A DNA stretch of 64,000 nucleotides from Metaphire vulgaris (Eukaryota; Annelida; Clitellata; Crassiclitellata; Megascolecidae): contig CM030866.1 of assembly GCA_018105865.1 (NCBI GenBank), positions 4,641,451 through 4,705,450 on the forward strand, given 5' to 3'. This document shows, piece by piece, positions 48,813-60,517 of this stretch. Under the pieces are notes generated by a model that was not told where the DNA came from, did not search any database, and saw nothing but the letters and a program-made list of their open reading frames with translations. The translations under genes were made by a program, and so were the position numbers. Each line of letters begins with the position of its first letter. Within the stretch, counting starts at the first letter, position 1.

Positions 48813-49014
48813 CAGTAGAACTTCGTTATAACGTACTTAGAAGGCCTGTAAAATATGGTGCGCTATATACGAGGTACTCTATATCCAAAAACATCCAATA
48901 CGGTGGCGTATCAACCAGGAACCGTACATTGCACAACTTTATAACCAAGCGTACTCCATAACATAATATTATAACTCCATAACCGAGTATATACGCTATA
49001 ACGAAGTTCTACTG
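48813..49014. mobile_element. pogo/Tigger-like MITE (copy 4, intact)
   Basis: The ends CAGTAGAACTTCGTTATAAC and CTATAACGAAGTTCTACTG are inverted, with TA on both sides. 202 bp, non-coding. The best-preserved copy of this family here. Confidence 0.9.
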
Positions 49015-49103
49015 TAAATTGTCGTTGTCGTCGACGATTTAGTCTGAATTTATACTCGTGTTGTGATGTTTTTCTGAGTTTTTTCTAAAATATTTCTTCT
49101 CAG

Positions 49104-49208
49104 GTGAGCGCATCTTCTGTTTCGAATCTGAAGACAAACTCAGACTTTCTTGCGACTCCCATCGTCTGTCAAAAATTGCCGACGCACCAGAGCTTTCTGC
49201 TTCCCACA
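49104..49208 (+). CDS. Candidate upstream exon of the TIA-1-like gene
   Basis: Bounded by TTTCTTCTCAG and GTGAGT. 105 bases, 35 open codons in phase 0 (VSASSVSNLKTNSDFLATPI ...). It joins in frame to the preceding candidate and to the linker exon at 53021. It is Ser/Thr/Pro-rich with no known domain. The splice signals are strong; the coding status is unproven. Confidence 0.4.
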
Positions 49209-49268
49209 GTGAGTACCAATAGTCATCGCCATAAAATCATAGACAGAGGGTTTATTAGGGCGTTGGGG

Positions 49269-49440
49269 CATCGGCGCCCGCACATTAGGACAAGAGGGAC
49301 ACTTGGCCCCTTTGGAAAATGCAAATACCAATATTTCACAGTGATATTAATTTTGTGAAAACTTTACTAAAATATAAATCGTGACTATTGCGTTAAAATG
49401 CGTTTTGCCCCTCCTGGAAAAATTTCTGTGGGCGCCCATG
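49269..49440. mobile_element. hAT-type MITE CATGGGCGCCCAC family (copy 3, inverted)
   Basis: It starts CATCGGCGCCCGCACATTAG and ends ATTTCTGTGGGCGCCCATG, with interior GCAAATACCAATATTTCACA. No duplication can be read. Confidence 0.75.
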
Positions 49441-49484
49441 GATTGGAAGCAGGGACTTAGTGTATGTAGAGGGTGCATGTACCA

Positions 49485-49598
49485 CAGTGTTGTATCAGTT
49501 ATTCATTATTTTTCAGTTACAGTTACAGTTACAGTTACAGTTAAAGTAATTGCAATTATTTTTCAGTTATAGTTACAGTTATCTGATACACAACACTG
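49485..49598. mobile_element. hAT-type MITE CAGTGTTGTATCAG, 114 bp
   Basis: The ends CAGTGTTGTATCAG and CTGATACACAACACTG are inverted. The flanks ATGTACCA and ATGTAGCA match at 7 of 8 bases. The interior consists largely of AGTTAC hexamer repeats. Confidence 0.8.
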
Positions 49599-49620
49599 AT
49601 GTAGCATCCCAAAAGTTCAG

Positions 49621-49700
49621 TTAACCCCTTAACTGGGGTTCCCGGATATATCCATCCATTTTACATTGAGTTACAGTTAAATACATGGTTAAGGGGTTAA
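49621..49700 (+). mobile_element. TTAA-bounded mini-MITE (copy 6)
   Basis: Perfect TTAACCCCTTAAC ends, core GGATATATCCATCC. It lies 22 bp beyond the previous MITE. Confidence 0.87.
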
Positions 49701-51532
49701 TAAACAAATGCGCTGAAAATAATCAGAAAAATTGTGAAATTATAGAGAACCGCCAACGAGCAAAAGTGTAAGTCACATGACCGATTGAAGATGTAAATTA
49801 TAATAAATAGGAACTATAATTTCTTACATGTCTGTTCGCTGGCCTTTTAATTAAATAAGCTGAAAATAATTACTGGGCGAGGATGAAGTGGGTGTCGCCT
49901 TGATTTTCCGATTAAAATTCCCAATTTATAATTAAGACCTTCTTTGATTGTGACAATCGTTCACCAGAACTCCCCAAATTTCTCTCGATCCACAAGAAAT
50001 TTAGATTCGGAGACGAACATTTGAATGACATGGCGAGCGAGAAGAAAAATGACGGCAAACCGGGGTGGGGAGATGTTTGGGAGGTAGGGGGGTAATACTG
50101 CTGGTGGGACATTTTGGCTCTGAGCCAAACAGAACTCGGTTGAGGATCGAGGAGGAGGAGGAGGAGGAGGAGAGAAGGAGGAGGAGGAGTCAGGCTGAGG
50201 GGCAATTGGCAGAAATTGTCAGGGGGAGGTTTATTCGACCCCAGGGACCCGGATGATGTAGTATCGTGGCGAATCTCCCAACGCCCTTCGGTCGAAAATT
50301 CAACACAGACAGACAGACAGACAAACACACAGACGGACGGACAGACGGACAAAGGACAAAGGGGATGGATGGATGGTACGGATGGATGGATAGATGGTAC
50401 AGTTGGATGGATGGATGGATGGATGGATGGTGGATGGATGGATGGATGGATGGATGGATGGATGGATGGATAGAAATAAAGGAGCGAGGAGGAGAGTTAT
50501 TACTTAGCATCGGGTGACTGTATTCTGGCCAACCCAGTTCCGTGAAAGTGCGTGCATCGACGGCATTAGAAGAGCGGTGCATAGGGGAGTCTCTATATCG
50601 GCGACGACACGAACATCAGTCTCACCGCTGCCATTAAACTAATTAAAGTAAACAGAGAACGGGGGTTTTCATCGACCTTTCATCGCCAGACGCCCCATTT
50701 CTCCTGGTTTCCCCGTCTCGCGGTGCAAAATTAAGGTATTCGACGAGTAATTAAACGATTTTTAAATTTAAAAAAATCTCGAAATATTCTTTTTTTCTCA
50801 GTGCATTGCATTTAACCAAGCGCAGCTTCCAAACGTTACCTGCATTTGATATGTAAAGATGGGGGCGGGGGCGCGGGGGCGGGGGCGCGGGGTGGTTGAG
50901 GTGCGAAAGCTACTTGATGCCCTAGCGCATTATGGAGGGAGGGTGAGGTAGCAGCAGACGGAGCGACGCCGACTGGTTCCCGGAAGAGAAATGAAAGTCA
51001 CGTGACGCAGCAAAGGCAAACTCCGAGAATACTTATTCCTCAGGTCGCGTCATAAATATTCATGTTATATTCACGTCATCGTCATAAATATTCATGTTAT
51101 GCGGCGTATACGATTAATTAAACAGGTTCTCTTTTCCCCGGCGATAAATTACGGCCGCCGAAGAAGAACAGTGCAACTGGCATGCGCGCTTCATGAATAT
51201 GAATGAGCGGCAATGAATATTAATGACATTCCTCCGGTGAAAAAAATACTCGAACGAAAGATATTCATCTCTCGCTGCGCACCGGTGGAAATTATCTCGC
51301 CCCACAACGTGCAAAAATCCCAACCGTGCTTATTGAAAGGAACAATCGTACGGCGTGCAAAGCAAAACTCTCGCAAAAGTGCGCTTTGGTGACATTTTGT
51401 CCTCGTCCTCTGTCTGTCTGTCTGTCTGTCTTTCTTTCTCTGTCTCTCTGTCTCTCTGTCTCTGTCTGTCTCTGTCTCTGTCTCTGTCTCTGTCTCTGTC
51501 TCTGTCTCTGTCTGTCTCTGTCTCTGTCTCTG

Positions 51533-51588
<56 letters not shown>

Positions 51589-51976
51589 ACCTCGAGTGTC
51601 AGAACGAGGCTGGCAATAACTTCCTGTACTGTAATCACGTGATCTCAGCCTATAACTTGTTATACAGCGGCGTTGATTTCACACAATGTCCGAGAGCCTT
51701 GACTTAGTTTACAGCCTCGATCTGATACCCGGTCAGCGGTATAAGAGCCTCGTTTTGGTTTTCATTTAGTGACCGGAATGGCGATTATTCATGGGACCCG
51801 CGTGACCTCAGTTACAATATAAGCCAGGCACACAGGCAGGCAAACACTAAGAGACACAAACGGACAGACAGAGAGAGAGCAGACGATATTAAGGCCCATT
51901 AGGGGATACAGAAAGCGCTCTCGTCTGCCCAACATGCTTCTCTCTCTTTCTCTTTCTCTCTCTCTCTTTCTCTCTT

Positions 51977-52041
<65 letters not shown>

Positions 52042-52486
52042 GTCTCTCTGTCTCTGTCTCTGTCTCTCTGTCTCTGTCTCTCTGTCTCTCTGTCTGTCTG
52101 TCTCTCTCTCTCTCTCTCCCCTCTCTCAATGTCTCTGTCTTTGGCTCTGTCTCTGTCTCTGTCTCTTTCTCTGCGCGGGGAAATCGCGAAAATCTAAAAA
52201 CCTACGGGACAAAACACTTGGCCCACGAAAAAATATGAGAAAGCAGCCAGGACATTTTTCTTTTGTTTCCAGTGGCGACCAAACCTTTTTCTTCACAAAA
52301 TTCAAAATTTCGCACCTGAATTTTCCAGTCAGTGTGCGTGAGACACCCTCCCCGCTCCCAAATCAGAGTGGGAACGCCCTGTTTTGCTGACTTGTTTGCA
52401 ATTCTTAACGATTTCTTGGGAGAGAAGAGGCCCTTTACCCCCCACACGAACCATTGCCGTACTCGACTGAATACCAGCCCCCAAAT
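49701..52486. other. Intron-like stretch
   Basis: (GGA)n at 50149-50190, (GGAT)n at 50370-50470, and TCTG/(TC)n at 51408-51586 and 51938-52180. A strong acceptor-like tract (TTCTTTTTTTCTCAG) ends at 50801, but no in-frame exon with a donor follows it. No RRM1-like coding was found. Confidence 0.5.
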
Positions 52487-52679
52487 CAGGGTTATTTCTA
52501 GGATTATCAATTTGGGGAATGTCGGTCTCAAATGGGGGGTGTTGGAGGGTGTTAGGGGTGAATCTCAAGATCGGATTGGGGAAAATTTGGGGGAGGGGTG
52601 TCGGTCGGTCTCAAATTGAAGGGTGTTGGGTGGGTGGAGTGTGTTAGGGGGTGTAAAAAGGTGTAAAAACATATCCCTG
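52487..52679. mobile_element. hAT MITE, CAGGGTTATTTCTAGG family (copy 5)
   Basis: It starts CAGGGTTATTTCTAGGATTA and ends AAAACATATCCCTG. Perfect 8-bp duplications CCCCAAAT flank it (52479-52486, 52680-52687). The A-run motif segment is deleted in this copy, which instead shows an internal duplication. Confidence 0.93.
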
Positions 52680-52792
52680 CCCCAAATGTATTGCTTTAAA
52701 ATCTCCAATTAATTATTTACAGTCATATTCGAACGGCGGTCTCCGTCTGCACGAATTACGGCAGTAAAGTCTTTACGTCATGCGTAACCCGG

Positions 52793-52832
<40 letters not shown>

Positions 52833-53020
52833 AGAAGAAGCAGACAAGTTTTAGAAAATGCTGAGAAACAAACGCGGCTTTTGTTTTCGATCGTCGACAA
52901 AACACGAGGACAATGTCCGCGAACGAGCGGCAGCGGAAGTAGATGGCGCCACTGGGGTGCGGGATGGGGCGGCGGAGAGGCGGAGCGAGAATTTTACGAT
53001 CTTTTGTGCTTCGTTTTCAG

Positions 53021-53069
53021 GATTCGAAACAAAACGCAACGATTCCAAACAAGAGTCAAGCGAAACAAG
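53021..53069 (+). CDS. TIA-1/TIAR-like gene exon: linker between RRM1 and RRM2
   Basis: Bounded by TTCGTTTTCAG and GTATGA. It encodes DSKQNATIPNKSQAKQ plus one base. The end joins in frame to the exon at 58102 to give ...AKQ-G-NYHIFVGDL, the usual run-in to RRM2 of TIA-1 proteins (family pattern NWATSPGN--KQD---HYHIFVGDL). The K-N-AT-P residues suggest it includes the last strand of RRM1, although the family's Trp is missing. The incoming phase is 0. Confidence 0.75.
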
Positions 53070-53408
53070 GTATGACGTCATCCGGTTTTTGCGCTCATCG
53101 AGTGATCGAACGTTTTCGTCTGCAGCCGGAGAAATAAAAAAAATTGTGTTCGCTAGATTTTTTTTGTAAATGGCTCAATCGTCGAGAAACCTTTGAACCT
53201 GTCCGAGCAAGGTCATGACCCCATCTTGACCCCATGGATACGTAATTCAGCACCCGTCTATTCTACAACCCTCTCTTCGAAACGGCTTAAAACTTCTCTC
53301 TTTGTCAATCACAGGCGCTAACTTCTATTAGGCCTCTAGGTTCGAGAGCCCCCTCCCACTTTTGAGAGGCTATCATAGGGTAGGAGGAAGATGTAGGGGC
53401 TACTCCGC

Positions 53409-53581
53409 CAGGGTTATTTCTAGGATTATTAATTTCGAAGGGTGGTGTTGATATATTATGGGGTGCCCTGCCGAAAAAGTTCGACAAACAAAAAATGTCA
53501 TCCGGCTCTCAGATTGAGGGGTGTCGGTTTCAGATTAGGGGTGTTGGGAGGAGGGTGTTAGAGGGCGTAAAAATATCCCTG
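53409..53581. mobile_element. hAT MITE, CAGGGTTATTTCTAGG family (copy 6)
   Basis: It starts CAGGGTTATTTCTAGGATTA and ends AAAAATATCCCTG. The flanks TACTCCGC and TGCCCCGC match at 6 of 8 bases. A degenerate A-run motif is at about 53482-53502. Confidence 0.85.
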
Positions 53582-53660
53582 TGCCCCGCGTACTTTTTCA
53601 TACAAGTTTACCCCCCCCCATTGTTTGTCAATATGCAGGAATCGCGCCTCAGAGTGATTC

Positions 53661-53741
53661 TTAACCCCTTAACTGGGTGCCCCGAGTAACGCTCGTCCAT
53701 TTTACATTGAGTTACAAATAGTTGCCCAGTTAAGGGGTTAA
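53661..53741 (+). mobile_element. TTAA-bounded mini-MITE (copy 7)
   Basis: TTAACCCCTTAACTGGG and CCCAGTTAAGGGGTTAA: here the inverted repeat extends to 17 bp, with a diverged core. Confidence 0.85.
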
Positions 53742-54002
53742 GAAGAGACGCCTCACAGATATTCTGTTATATTGCACTAGTTCACAAACTCATTTTGATC
53801 TCCAATTCGACAGTCATTCTGGCAGACCGTATTTACTCGTTTATAACTCGCGCCTTCGGTTAAATATACGCAGGATGTAGAAAGCGATTTCAAATTCAAA
53901 GCGAGTCTGCAACGCCGGGGATGTGTTTGTGTCAGCAACGGGTATCGTCGAATAGGGGAAGAAGGGGGGGGGGTCAGCGTGGACGGCGTACACACAATGC
54001 AG

Positions 54003-54157
54003 GTCCTGAATCCACAATGGTCACGCAAAGCGGCAGTTCAGCGCAGATGTTACCGCTTCTTTATCGAGGATTTTATGGATTTTTGCGACGCCACGGTTAC
54101 GGTTATGGCCAATGCACCCGCGAACCAATTATTTGATATGCAAATGATTGGCGACTG
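54003..54157 (+). other. Exon-like open segment, significance unclear
   Basis: An acceptor ACAATGCAG, 51 open codons (VLNPQWSRKAAVQRRCYRFF ...), then the donor GACTG-GTAATT. The phases (0 in, 2 out) do not fit between the linker exon and RRM2, so it is not a constitutive exon of the TIA-1-like gene. It may be chance. Confidence 0.2.
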
Positions 54158-54455
54158 GTAATTATTATTAATAGTCCGCTGTCTATAGACTTATATTTAC
54201 CGCTGAGGCCGAATTTTGTCACGCCCGTGCAATTTATTTTCGCCACAAGTTCATTGCAGCACAGAGATGCCCGTGGGTTGGGTTAACCCATGGGTGGGTT
54301 GGTTGGGTTGAATTGGGTTGTGATGGGTCAGACTTTTTCATATTAATGGTGGATTGGGTTGGGTTGGGTCAGAAAATAAGTCATGGTTTAAGAAACTGTA
54401 ATGCAATACAGTGGGTTGGGTCAAGTAAACCTATTATCGGCATGGATTGGGTTGG

Positions 54456-54524
<69 letters not shown>

Positions 54525-54639
54525 GAATATCAGAATATATATCAGGCACTTGATTTAAGAGGATATATAGCTATTTAGTTTTTCAGTTCTGTTATTTATT
54601 AGAATTTTTCAAAGTTTTCTGCAGTAAAGAGATTTCCTA

Positions 54640-55090
54640 ATTACACTAGAAAGATGCTCGCTGGTCGCTTCGCTCGCAGTGCAAGATAATACTAATCCAA
54701 TACCTATACCTAATACCCAATCATTGAATTCATGCTGAACAACATTTCAATGATCGCCACATTCTCAGCGCCACATAATAATCTACGTTAAAATCACGCA
54801 ACTGTGGCCATGTGATTTCTTTGACCAATTGTCGTCGCACGCCCAGCCGAAATTTTGCGATTCTACGAACAATTGCAACGTCGTCTGATCGTCCACCAAC
54901 GATCGCGACGGATGGTCTAAACCGTGATCAACGCTCGCCCATCAACGCATCGCGACGTAAGGACTAAACGGTCTAAACCGTCTACCAATAGTCAACGCTC
55001 GCCCACCAACGCATCGCGACGTAAGGACTAAACGGTCTAAACTGAACGCTTGAAGGTAACTGATAACGATTTTAATATGATAGATTCTAC
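54640..55090. repeat. Dispersed ~450-bp repeat, inverted relative of 29575-30062
   Basis: It starts with CTCGCAGTGCAAGATAATAC and runs through ACCTATACCTAATACCCAAT. Within it a segment of about 60 bp (CACCAACGCATCGCGACGTA ...) is tandemly duplicated at 54941 and 55003. The class is unknown. Confidence 0.75.
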
Positions 55091-55206
55091 GCATTCTAGG
55101 ACGATTTCTTTGACTTTGTGAAATTTTGCATCTCTTTGCTTGATCTTTGATCCCGGATGGAAAGTGATCTTATCCAGAAGTCACGGGACGCATATCCACC
55201 GCCCCG

Positions 55207-55545
55207 ACGTCTGTCTGTCTGTCTCTGTCTGTCTCTGTCTGTCTCTGTCTGTCTCTGTCTGTCTCTGTCTGTCTGTCTGTCTCTGTCTGTCTCTGTCTGT
55301 CTCTGTCTGTCTCTGTCTGTCTCTGTCTGTCTCTGTCTGTCTCTGTCTGTCTCTGTCTGTCTCTGTCTGTCTCTGTCTGTCTCTGTCTGTCTCTGTCTGT
55401 CTCTGTCTGTCTCTGTCTGTCTCTGTCTGTCTCTGTCTGTCTCTGTCTGTCTCTGTCTGTCTCTGTCTGTCTCTGTCTGTCTCTGTCTGTCTCTGTCTGT
55501 CTCTGTCTGGCTCTGTCTGGCTCTGTCTGTCTCTGTCTCTCTCTC
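55207..55545. repeat. 10-bp periodic CTCTGTCTGT array, about 330 bp
   Basis: A higher-order pyrimidine array with an exact 10-bp period for over 25 units. This distinguishes it from the simpler TCTG tracts elsewhere. All long open frames over it are artefacts. Confidence 0.97.
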
Positions 55546-56486
55546 TCTCATCTGGGGCCCGTCTGTCTGGCGTCTGTGTGCCAACGAATACACTGTATTT
55601 TACTGCACTTAGGAACATAGCGACATATCGCATTTATCGAAGATTGTATTCGGTATTCGGAGTTTCTTGTACTCGATTATTTCAGAAATAGAGCGGTTAA
55701 ACTTCGTTGCCTTATAATCGGTCCTCTAGGATTCCCGTCATTCCGAACCTGTCTTTCTTCATGCCCGTCGGTTGCCTCCTCCCCCCAGCCGTTGCCAATA
55801 ACCTCAGGGGACCTGCACGAGCGCCGGGGCCCCTCTCCCATCCAAACTCAATTTCATATTCCACTGCTGCTGCTGCTGCTGCTGCTCGACTCTCGCGCGA
55901 ACATTACGCAGCGCTCCCAGAAAAAGATGCCCCCTGCTTTCCAACAATTCTGATGATCGCCGCAGAAGAATAGCGCCATGATGGTCCCTAAGGGGTTAGG
56001 TCCCAGCCGATGTGTCCGTCTGGCCCAGGCCCTGACCCCCCCCCCCGGTCCACCACCACCCCCACCGCCCGCACCAAAGACTCAATCGGGTAATATTTTC
56101 TATATGTCGTGTAGCAAATGTCTGGCACCGAGTGAGACTTTATTATATTGGGAGTAAAGGGTTTTCTTCGCGCTGTGTGAGAAATCGAGGTTCGTTGTGG
56201 GTGGATGCAACCGCTCAGTGGCGTCGCCAGGAATTTTTGGTTGGGGGGGGGCAAAAGGGACTAGCGTGTCAGAGTCCTTACCCATCCCTCCCCTCACCCC
56301 CTCCACAGAAAACTTTCTCACCGGATTTGCGCGAATCTGGTAGGTGGTCTGGGGCAGGTTGGGGGGCCTAAACGACTAAATGAGAATACTGAACTCTTCT
56401 TGTTTTACTTGCGACAGTTTTAACCATTTCGTTCACCTGCTTAATATTTTATTTGGTATAACAGCGTGAGTAAATTGCAATAAAAG

Positions 56487-56670
56487 TTGGAGGTGTCTGA
56501 TTTTGAACGCTGTAAAACAAAACAGAGACAGGCTGTATTGACTGTTCTAGAAGAATTTGATGCAATGAAGATGGGGACAAACGAAAATGTGATTTTTATT
56601 AGAGAATTTTTTCAATACGCTAAAATTTTTGCATAATACAGTATATCTAAACGCCAACTGTTCAATATTC
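56487..56670. repeat. Dispersed repeat, direct relative of 62300-62490
   Basis: Segments such as GATTTGATGCAATGAAGATG (variant), GGGGACAAACGAAAATGTG and AACGCTGTA recur in the same order near 62.3-62.5 kb. Each copy ends near GTTCAATA. The class is unknown. Confidence 0.75.
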
Positions 56671-57801
56671 GAATATATATATATATATATATACATGTAA
56701 GTGGTAATATAACTTATAGGAATGTATATCAGATGTATATAAGTGGTAATATATACAGTAGGATATATAATATTCTCGTTGGAACTGAAGTCTTTTCAAA
56801 TATGAGTAAATAAAGTGCCCGAATTGTAGAAATATGTTTGCTCGCGACATCGAAATATATACGAAGAATAAGTGTTCTAGGAGGAGAATTAACGGCCACG
56901 CTCTTCTTCTGTCTCTTTGCCCGTCCGTCCGTCTGTCCGTCTGTCTGTCTGTCTTTCTGCGTATGTACGTCTCTGTTTGTCTGTCGCTTACCAAAGATTA
57001 TAAATATTTAAGATTACTTTTGTATGACAGATAGACGCCATTATTGCTGCTATAGGTGCCGTCCATTACCTTATGATTCAAGAATAAATCGCGTGCCGGA
57101 GTGGCTATTTCTACCCTCCTCCACGGGGGGGAGGGCAGGGGGATGCTTTGACGATGGACCATTCGCTCACGAAACTGAATATATCTTCATGATTGGTTGG
57201 GGGGGGGAGGAAGAGAGGGGCGGTGCCCATTGTTGAATATTTCATCGGCATGGGCGGGGGAGGTGGACAATTTAAAATTGCCCACTTTTGGGTGAGACGA
57301 CCGAGTTTTTCCGGGGATTAGGCTACGAGATTAATGAGGAGCCGGGGGAAATTAGATGGGGCGTCATTCGGTGCTTTCTCCTCAACCCCCCCCCCCCGGT
57401 TTCTCGTCCGAGGAACCGGTTCGAACTCTTTCCCCCGATTGTTTCCAGCGCGCATTTCCCTTTCCTCTCCCCCTTCGTCTTCTCCACTTCTTCTCCTCAA
57501 AAAATAGAGGTGAATCAAAACACAGAGCCGATGAGTCATGCACCACGTCGCATGCATTTTGGCCGAAGATTAATCAACGCTGAATCGTTCAATGGCTCGT
57601 TTTTCTTCCAATTTTCTGGGGGGCAGTGATCCCTCCACCTCAGTAATCACGAAACCGGGAAAATGACCGATGATTCTTAATGGGGGCGCAGCACGAGTTT
57701 ACGGTGAAGCCCGTCAAAGCCATACCAATCATCAGGATATGTATTGCTTTGGACTAATACATAGGATAGCCAAATTAAAAATTCAATCATCAGGATATGT
57801 A

Positions 57802-57806
<5 letters not shown>

Positions 57807-57895
<89 letters not shown>
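57807..57895. repeat. (TA)n microsatellite, about 44 units
   Basis: A pure AT dinucleotide array inside the intron before RRM2. Confidence 0.97.
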
Positions 57896-57897
<2 letters not shown>

Positions 57898-58101
57898 GTG
57901 TGTGAAAAATAGACAAAAAAGGAAGGATTGGCAGAAAGATACTAGTACATATGCAGGCATACTCACCGCTATTACAGGTATGTTGGGATATATTAGTTGT
58001 ACAAAAATACGAATGATAATCTGGACGGAGGCTGCGCTGATGAAGTCACGTGACAACAGGTGATGCAATTACAACTGACCTGTGATTTTTTTCCTGTCCA
58101 G

Positions 58102-58189
58102 GTAATTACCACATCTTCGTGGGAGACCTCGGTTCTGACGTCGATACTCAACACCTGCAGACAGCCTTCACCCAGTTCGGTCAGATCGC
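58102..58189 (+). CDS. TIA-1/TIAR-like gene exon: first half of RRM2
   Basis: Bounded by TTTTTCCTGTCCAG and GTAAGG. It encodes NYHIFVGDLGSDVDTQHLQT then AFTQFGQI, with two bases left over. HIFVGDL is the RNP2 strand of RRM2 in TIA-1, TIAR and Drosophila Rox8, followed by helix 1. RRM2 is the main U-rich RNA-binding module, used in alternative splicing and stress-granule translational silencing. Phase 1 in and phase 2 out both match the neighbouring exons. Confidence 0.95.
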
Positions 58190-58207
58190 GTAAGGCCATC
58201 ATTTTAA

Positions 58208-58287
58208 TTAACCCCTTATCTGGGGATCCCGGATATATCCGTCCATTTTACATTGAGTTACAGTTAAATACATGGTTAAGGGGTTAA
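58208..58287 (+). mobile_element. TTAA-bounded mini-MITE (copy 8), 18 bp after a splice donor
   Basis: TTAACCCCTTATC and GTTAAGGGGTTAA ends with the standard core. It begins 18 bp into the intron after the RRM2 exon, just past the donor hexamer. Confidence 0.87.
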
Positions 58288-58417
58288 TTTAAGTTATGTA
58301 TTGTGTTCACGTCTTCACGAAGTCTATCGACTATAGTCACCGCATTAATCTTGACTTTACTTACTTACTTACTTACTTACTTATTTACCCACACACTTAC
58401 TTTGTCTCGAATGAATA

Positions 58418-59001
58418 CAGTAGAACTTCGTTATAACGGACTCGGTTAGGGTCGTCCATAAATGATGTCACGCATTTACGGGGGTTTCCAACATTTGTGA
58501 CGATGTGTGACGTCGGGAAATGGGGTTTCCAGAAATGTGACGTCACATAATACTAAATAAGTTGTAATAATGCCGCAATGCTATGCTACCACAAAATTGA
58601 ACGTATTTTACACTTATAATTATTATAGTTCATTTAAAAAAAGATTTTTAAAAAGTTTCTGAATATTGTTTTAACTGTAATAATTATAATGAATATTTTC
58701 AAACTAAACGTTAATTTTGACATTGGAAATACGACAAGATGCCGGGGGTTTAACGCGTTGTGACGTAATATTTGAGGGGGTCTGACTTTTTGTGACGACG
58801 TGCGACAAGGGTAGGGGTAAAAAAACTGCCAAAATCGCGTGACGTCATTTATGGACGACCCCTTATAACTTATACTCGGTTATAAGGTACCGCAATGTAC
58901 CGCCCCGTGTGATACGCTATCATTAAGATGGTTTGGATTATACCGTGCATCGGATATAACGTACTGAATTCTACAGACACGCTAATAACGAAGTTCCAGT
59001 G
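58418..59001. mobile_element. pogo/Tigger-like MITE (copy 5), interrupted
   Basis: It starts CAGTAGAACTTCGTTATAAC and ends ATAACGAAGTTCCAGTG between TA dinucleotides. It is interrupted by a Harbinger-like element at 58449-58862. Confidence 0.87.
58449..58862. mobile_element. Harbinger-like MITE nested in a Tigger-like MITE
   Basis: The ends GGGTCGTCCATAAATGATGT and GACGTCATTTATGGACGACC are inverted. It is flanked by TTA on both sides (58446-58448, 58863-58865), the TWA duplication of PIF/Harbinger. 414 bp, non-coding. Confidence 0.9.
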
Positions 59002-59477
59002 TACTTATTTAGTTAAAATAACCAAAGAATAAAGAATTCGAAATGACAGGTTTTTCGTAGCGAAATCGTCTGTTCTTTCGTTTGACCTCGGCCTTGACCT
59101 TGAACCTGACCTTCCGGTGCACCGAGACAACCTTCGTCGGGCGAAGAATTATTGCAGACGCGATGAACGCTCTTCGCTGAGAGAAATTCTTGTTTTTGTT
59201 CTCCTTTTAACGTTCGAGTGTTTTCCCAAGAGAAGTCGTCGTTTTCAAAGACATTTGTTTCTGATTCGTCTATTCTTCACCAGAGGGATTACTCGGAAAG
59301 CCTGGACCCATCCCATCCCGCCCTCCCCGATGGCCTTTGTGTCATCCCCAGATTGTCCGAGCTCTTCGCCCGTCCGTCCATCCATCCATCCATCCATCCA
59401 TCCATCCATCCATTCATCCATCCATCCCGACCACGTGGTCCCAGGGAAGGCGAAGAGGGTTTGCCCAGAGAGAGAGA

Positions 59478-59526
<49 letters not shown>

Positions 59527-59914
59527 TTGTAAGTTGTAAGTGGACATTCAATTATCGAATCAACGGCGCCCCATCGCGTGCCGCGGCGCAGTTCAAAGAG
59601 ACTTTATTTTCCTTCGGCGTCACCCTGTGACATCTACGGAGCGCCGAAGTCTCAATAACTCACAGGCACCGCCCCCGTGTGACGATTTCTGGGGCTTTGA
59701 TGCCTTGGAAATAAACTTTTACAGTAAGATGAACCGGGTCCTCTTTGGCTGGAAATACCAATTCGTTTACTATTCTACGCTAATGGTCATCTCCCCTTCG
59801 TTGAATCTGACCCGGCAGTTCATAAATTGCTCACCAGGGGCGCTGCGTCATGATAAGCTATGCAGAGTGGCGCCACCTGAGAGGCGCGCAATTATTGCGG
59901 CGCGACGTTATTTG
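59002..59914. other. Intron stretch with CCAT and GA repeats
   Basis: (CCAT)n at 59377-59426 and (GA)n at 59466-59521. Otherwise unique, with no exon recognised. Confidence 0.6.
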
Positions 59915-60091
59915 CAGTGGCGCCTCCAGGATTTGGCAGTTGGGGTGGCAACTTATAAGCTTGGGGGCCAACCATCTGTTGATAGGCATGTAGTAGTAAG
60001 CGTAGGGTCTCAACAGGGGGGACACAGTGGGGGCAGGCATTCAATAGGGGCAAGGGTCCGCCGGACCCCCCTCCACGTGGAGCCGCCACTG
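59915..60091. mobile_element. hAT MITE, CAGTGGCGGCTCC family (copy 5)
   Basis: It starts CAGTGGCGCCTCCAGGATTT and ends GTGGAGCCGCCACTG. Perfect 8-bp duplications GTTATTTG flank it (59907-59914, 60092-60099). Confidence 0.94.
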
Positions 60092-60517
60092 GTTATTTGG
60101 TGCTTAAAATTAAAAGAATCCATAAAACATTGTGCAGGTCTAGGCTATCTTACGTCGGATCTTACTTACTTCTTTGCTACTGTTAGTTAACTTGTCTGTG
60201 ATTACGAAGACGAGTCGCAGTCCATTGAGAGGCAGCAACACAGTCGTTTGGGCCACGTGGTCTTTGGGGGTCGTCCATAATTCACGAACAGCCAAACGTG
60301 CGATGGCGTTTCTCATGAATTATTTCCGCCGTTTTCATTACGAAGGCGTCTGCAGTTCCCGGGGTCAAAGGGTACGGATGCGGAAGGGGGGGAAGAAGGT
60401 GGTGTCGGAGACGAGGAGAGATCGCAGGAGATTCCGGGATCGAGTGGGGGAATTAAGGCTGTGGATGGAGAGGATTTTTAAACGACGAAAGAAAACGAAG
60501 ATGGACCCTCCCTCCCC

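Larger units (their letters stand above)
54158..58101. other. Intron between linker exon and RRM2
   Basis: Besides the repeats listed, it holds (GGTTG)n-like sequence at 54270-54450, (TA)n at 54458-54519, a lone MITE terminus CAGTGGCGTCGCCAGG at 56216, and (TA)n at 57807-57895. No further exon was recognised. Confidence 0.55.

Noticed and set aside
48487..49208. Reading the two upstream exons as a diverged RRM1
   Set aside because: Hydrophobic spacing is only loosely similar, and the RNP2/RNP1 residues are missing, whereas RRM2 and RRM3 are well conserved.
53979..54161. Weak resemblance of an open frame (FFIEDFMDFCDATVTVM) to the second half of RRM1
   Set aside because: It lies downstream of the linker exon, its phase does not fit, and the key RNP1 residues are absent. 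The resemblance is likely chance.
55096..55691. Long overlapping open frames on both strands of 150-183 codons
   Set aside because: They are readings of the 10-bp CTCTGTCTGT array and show no unique coding part.
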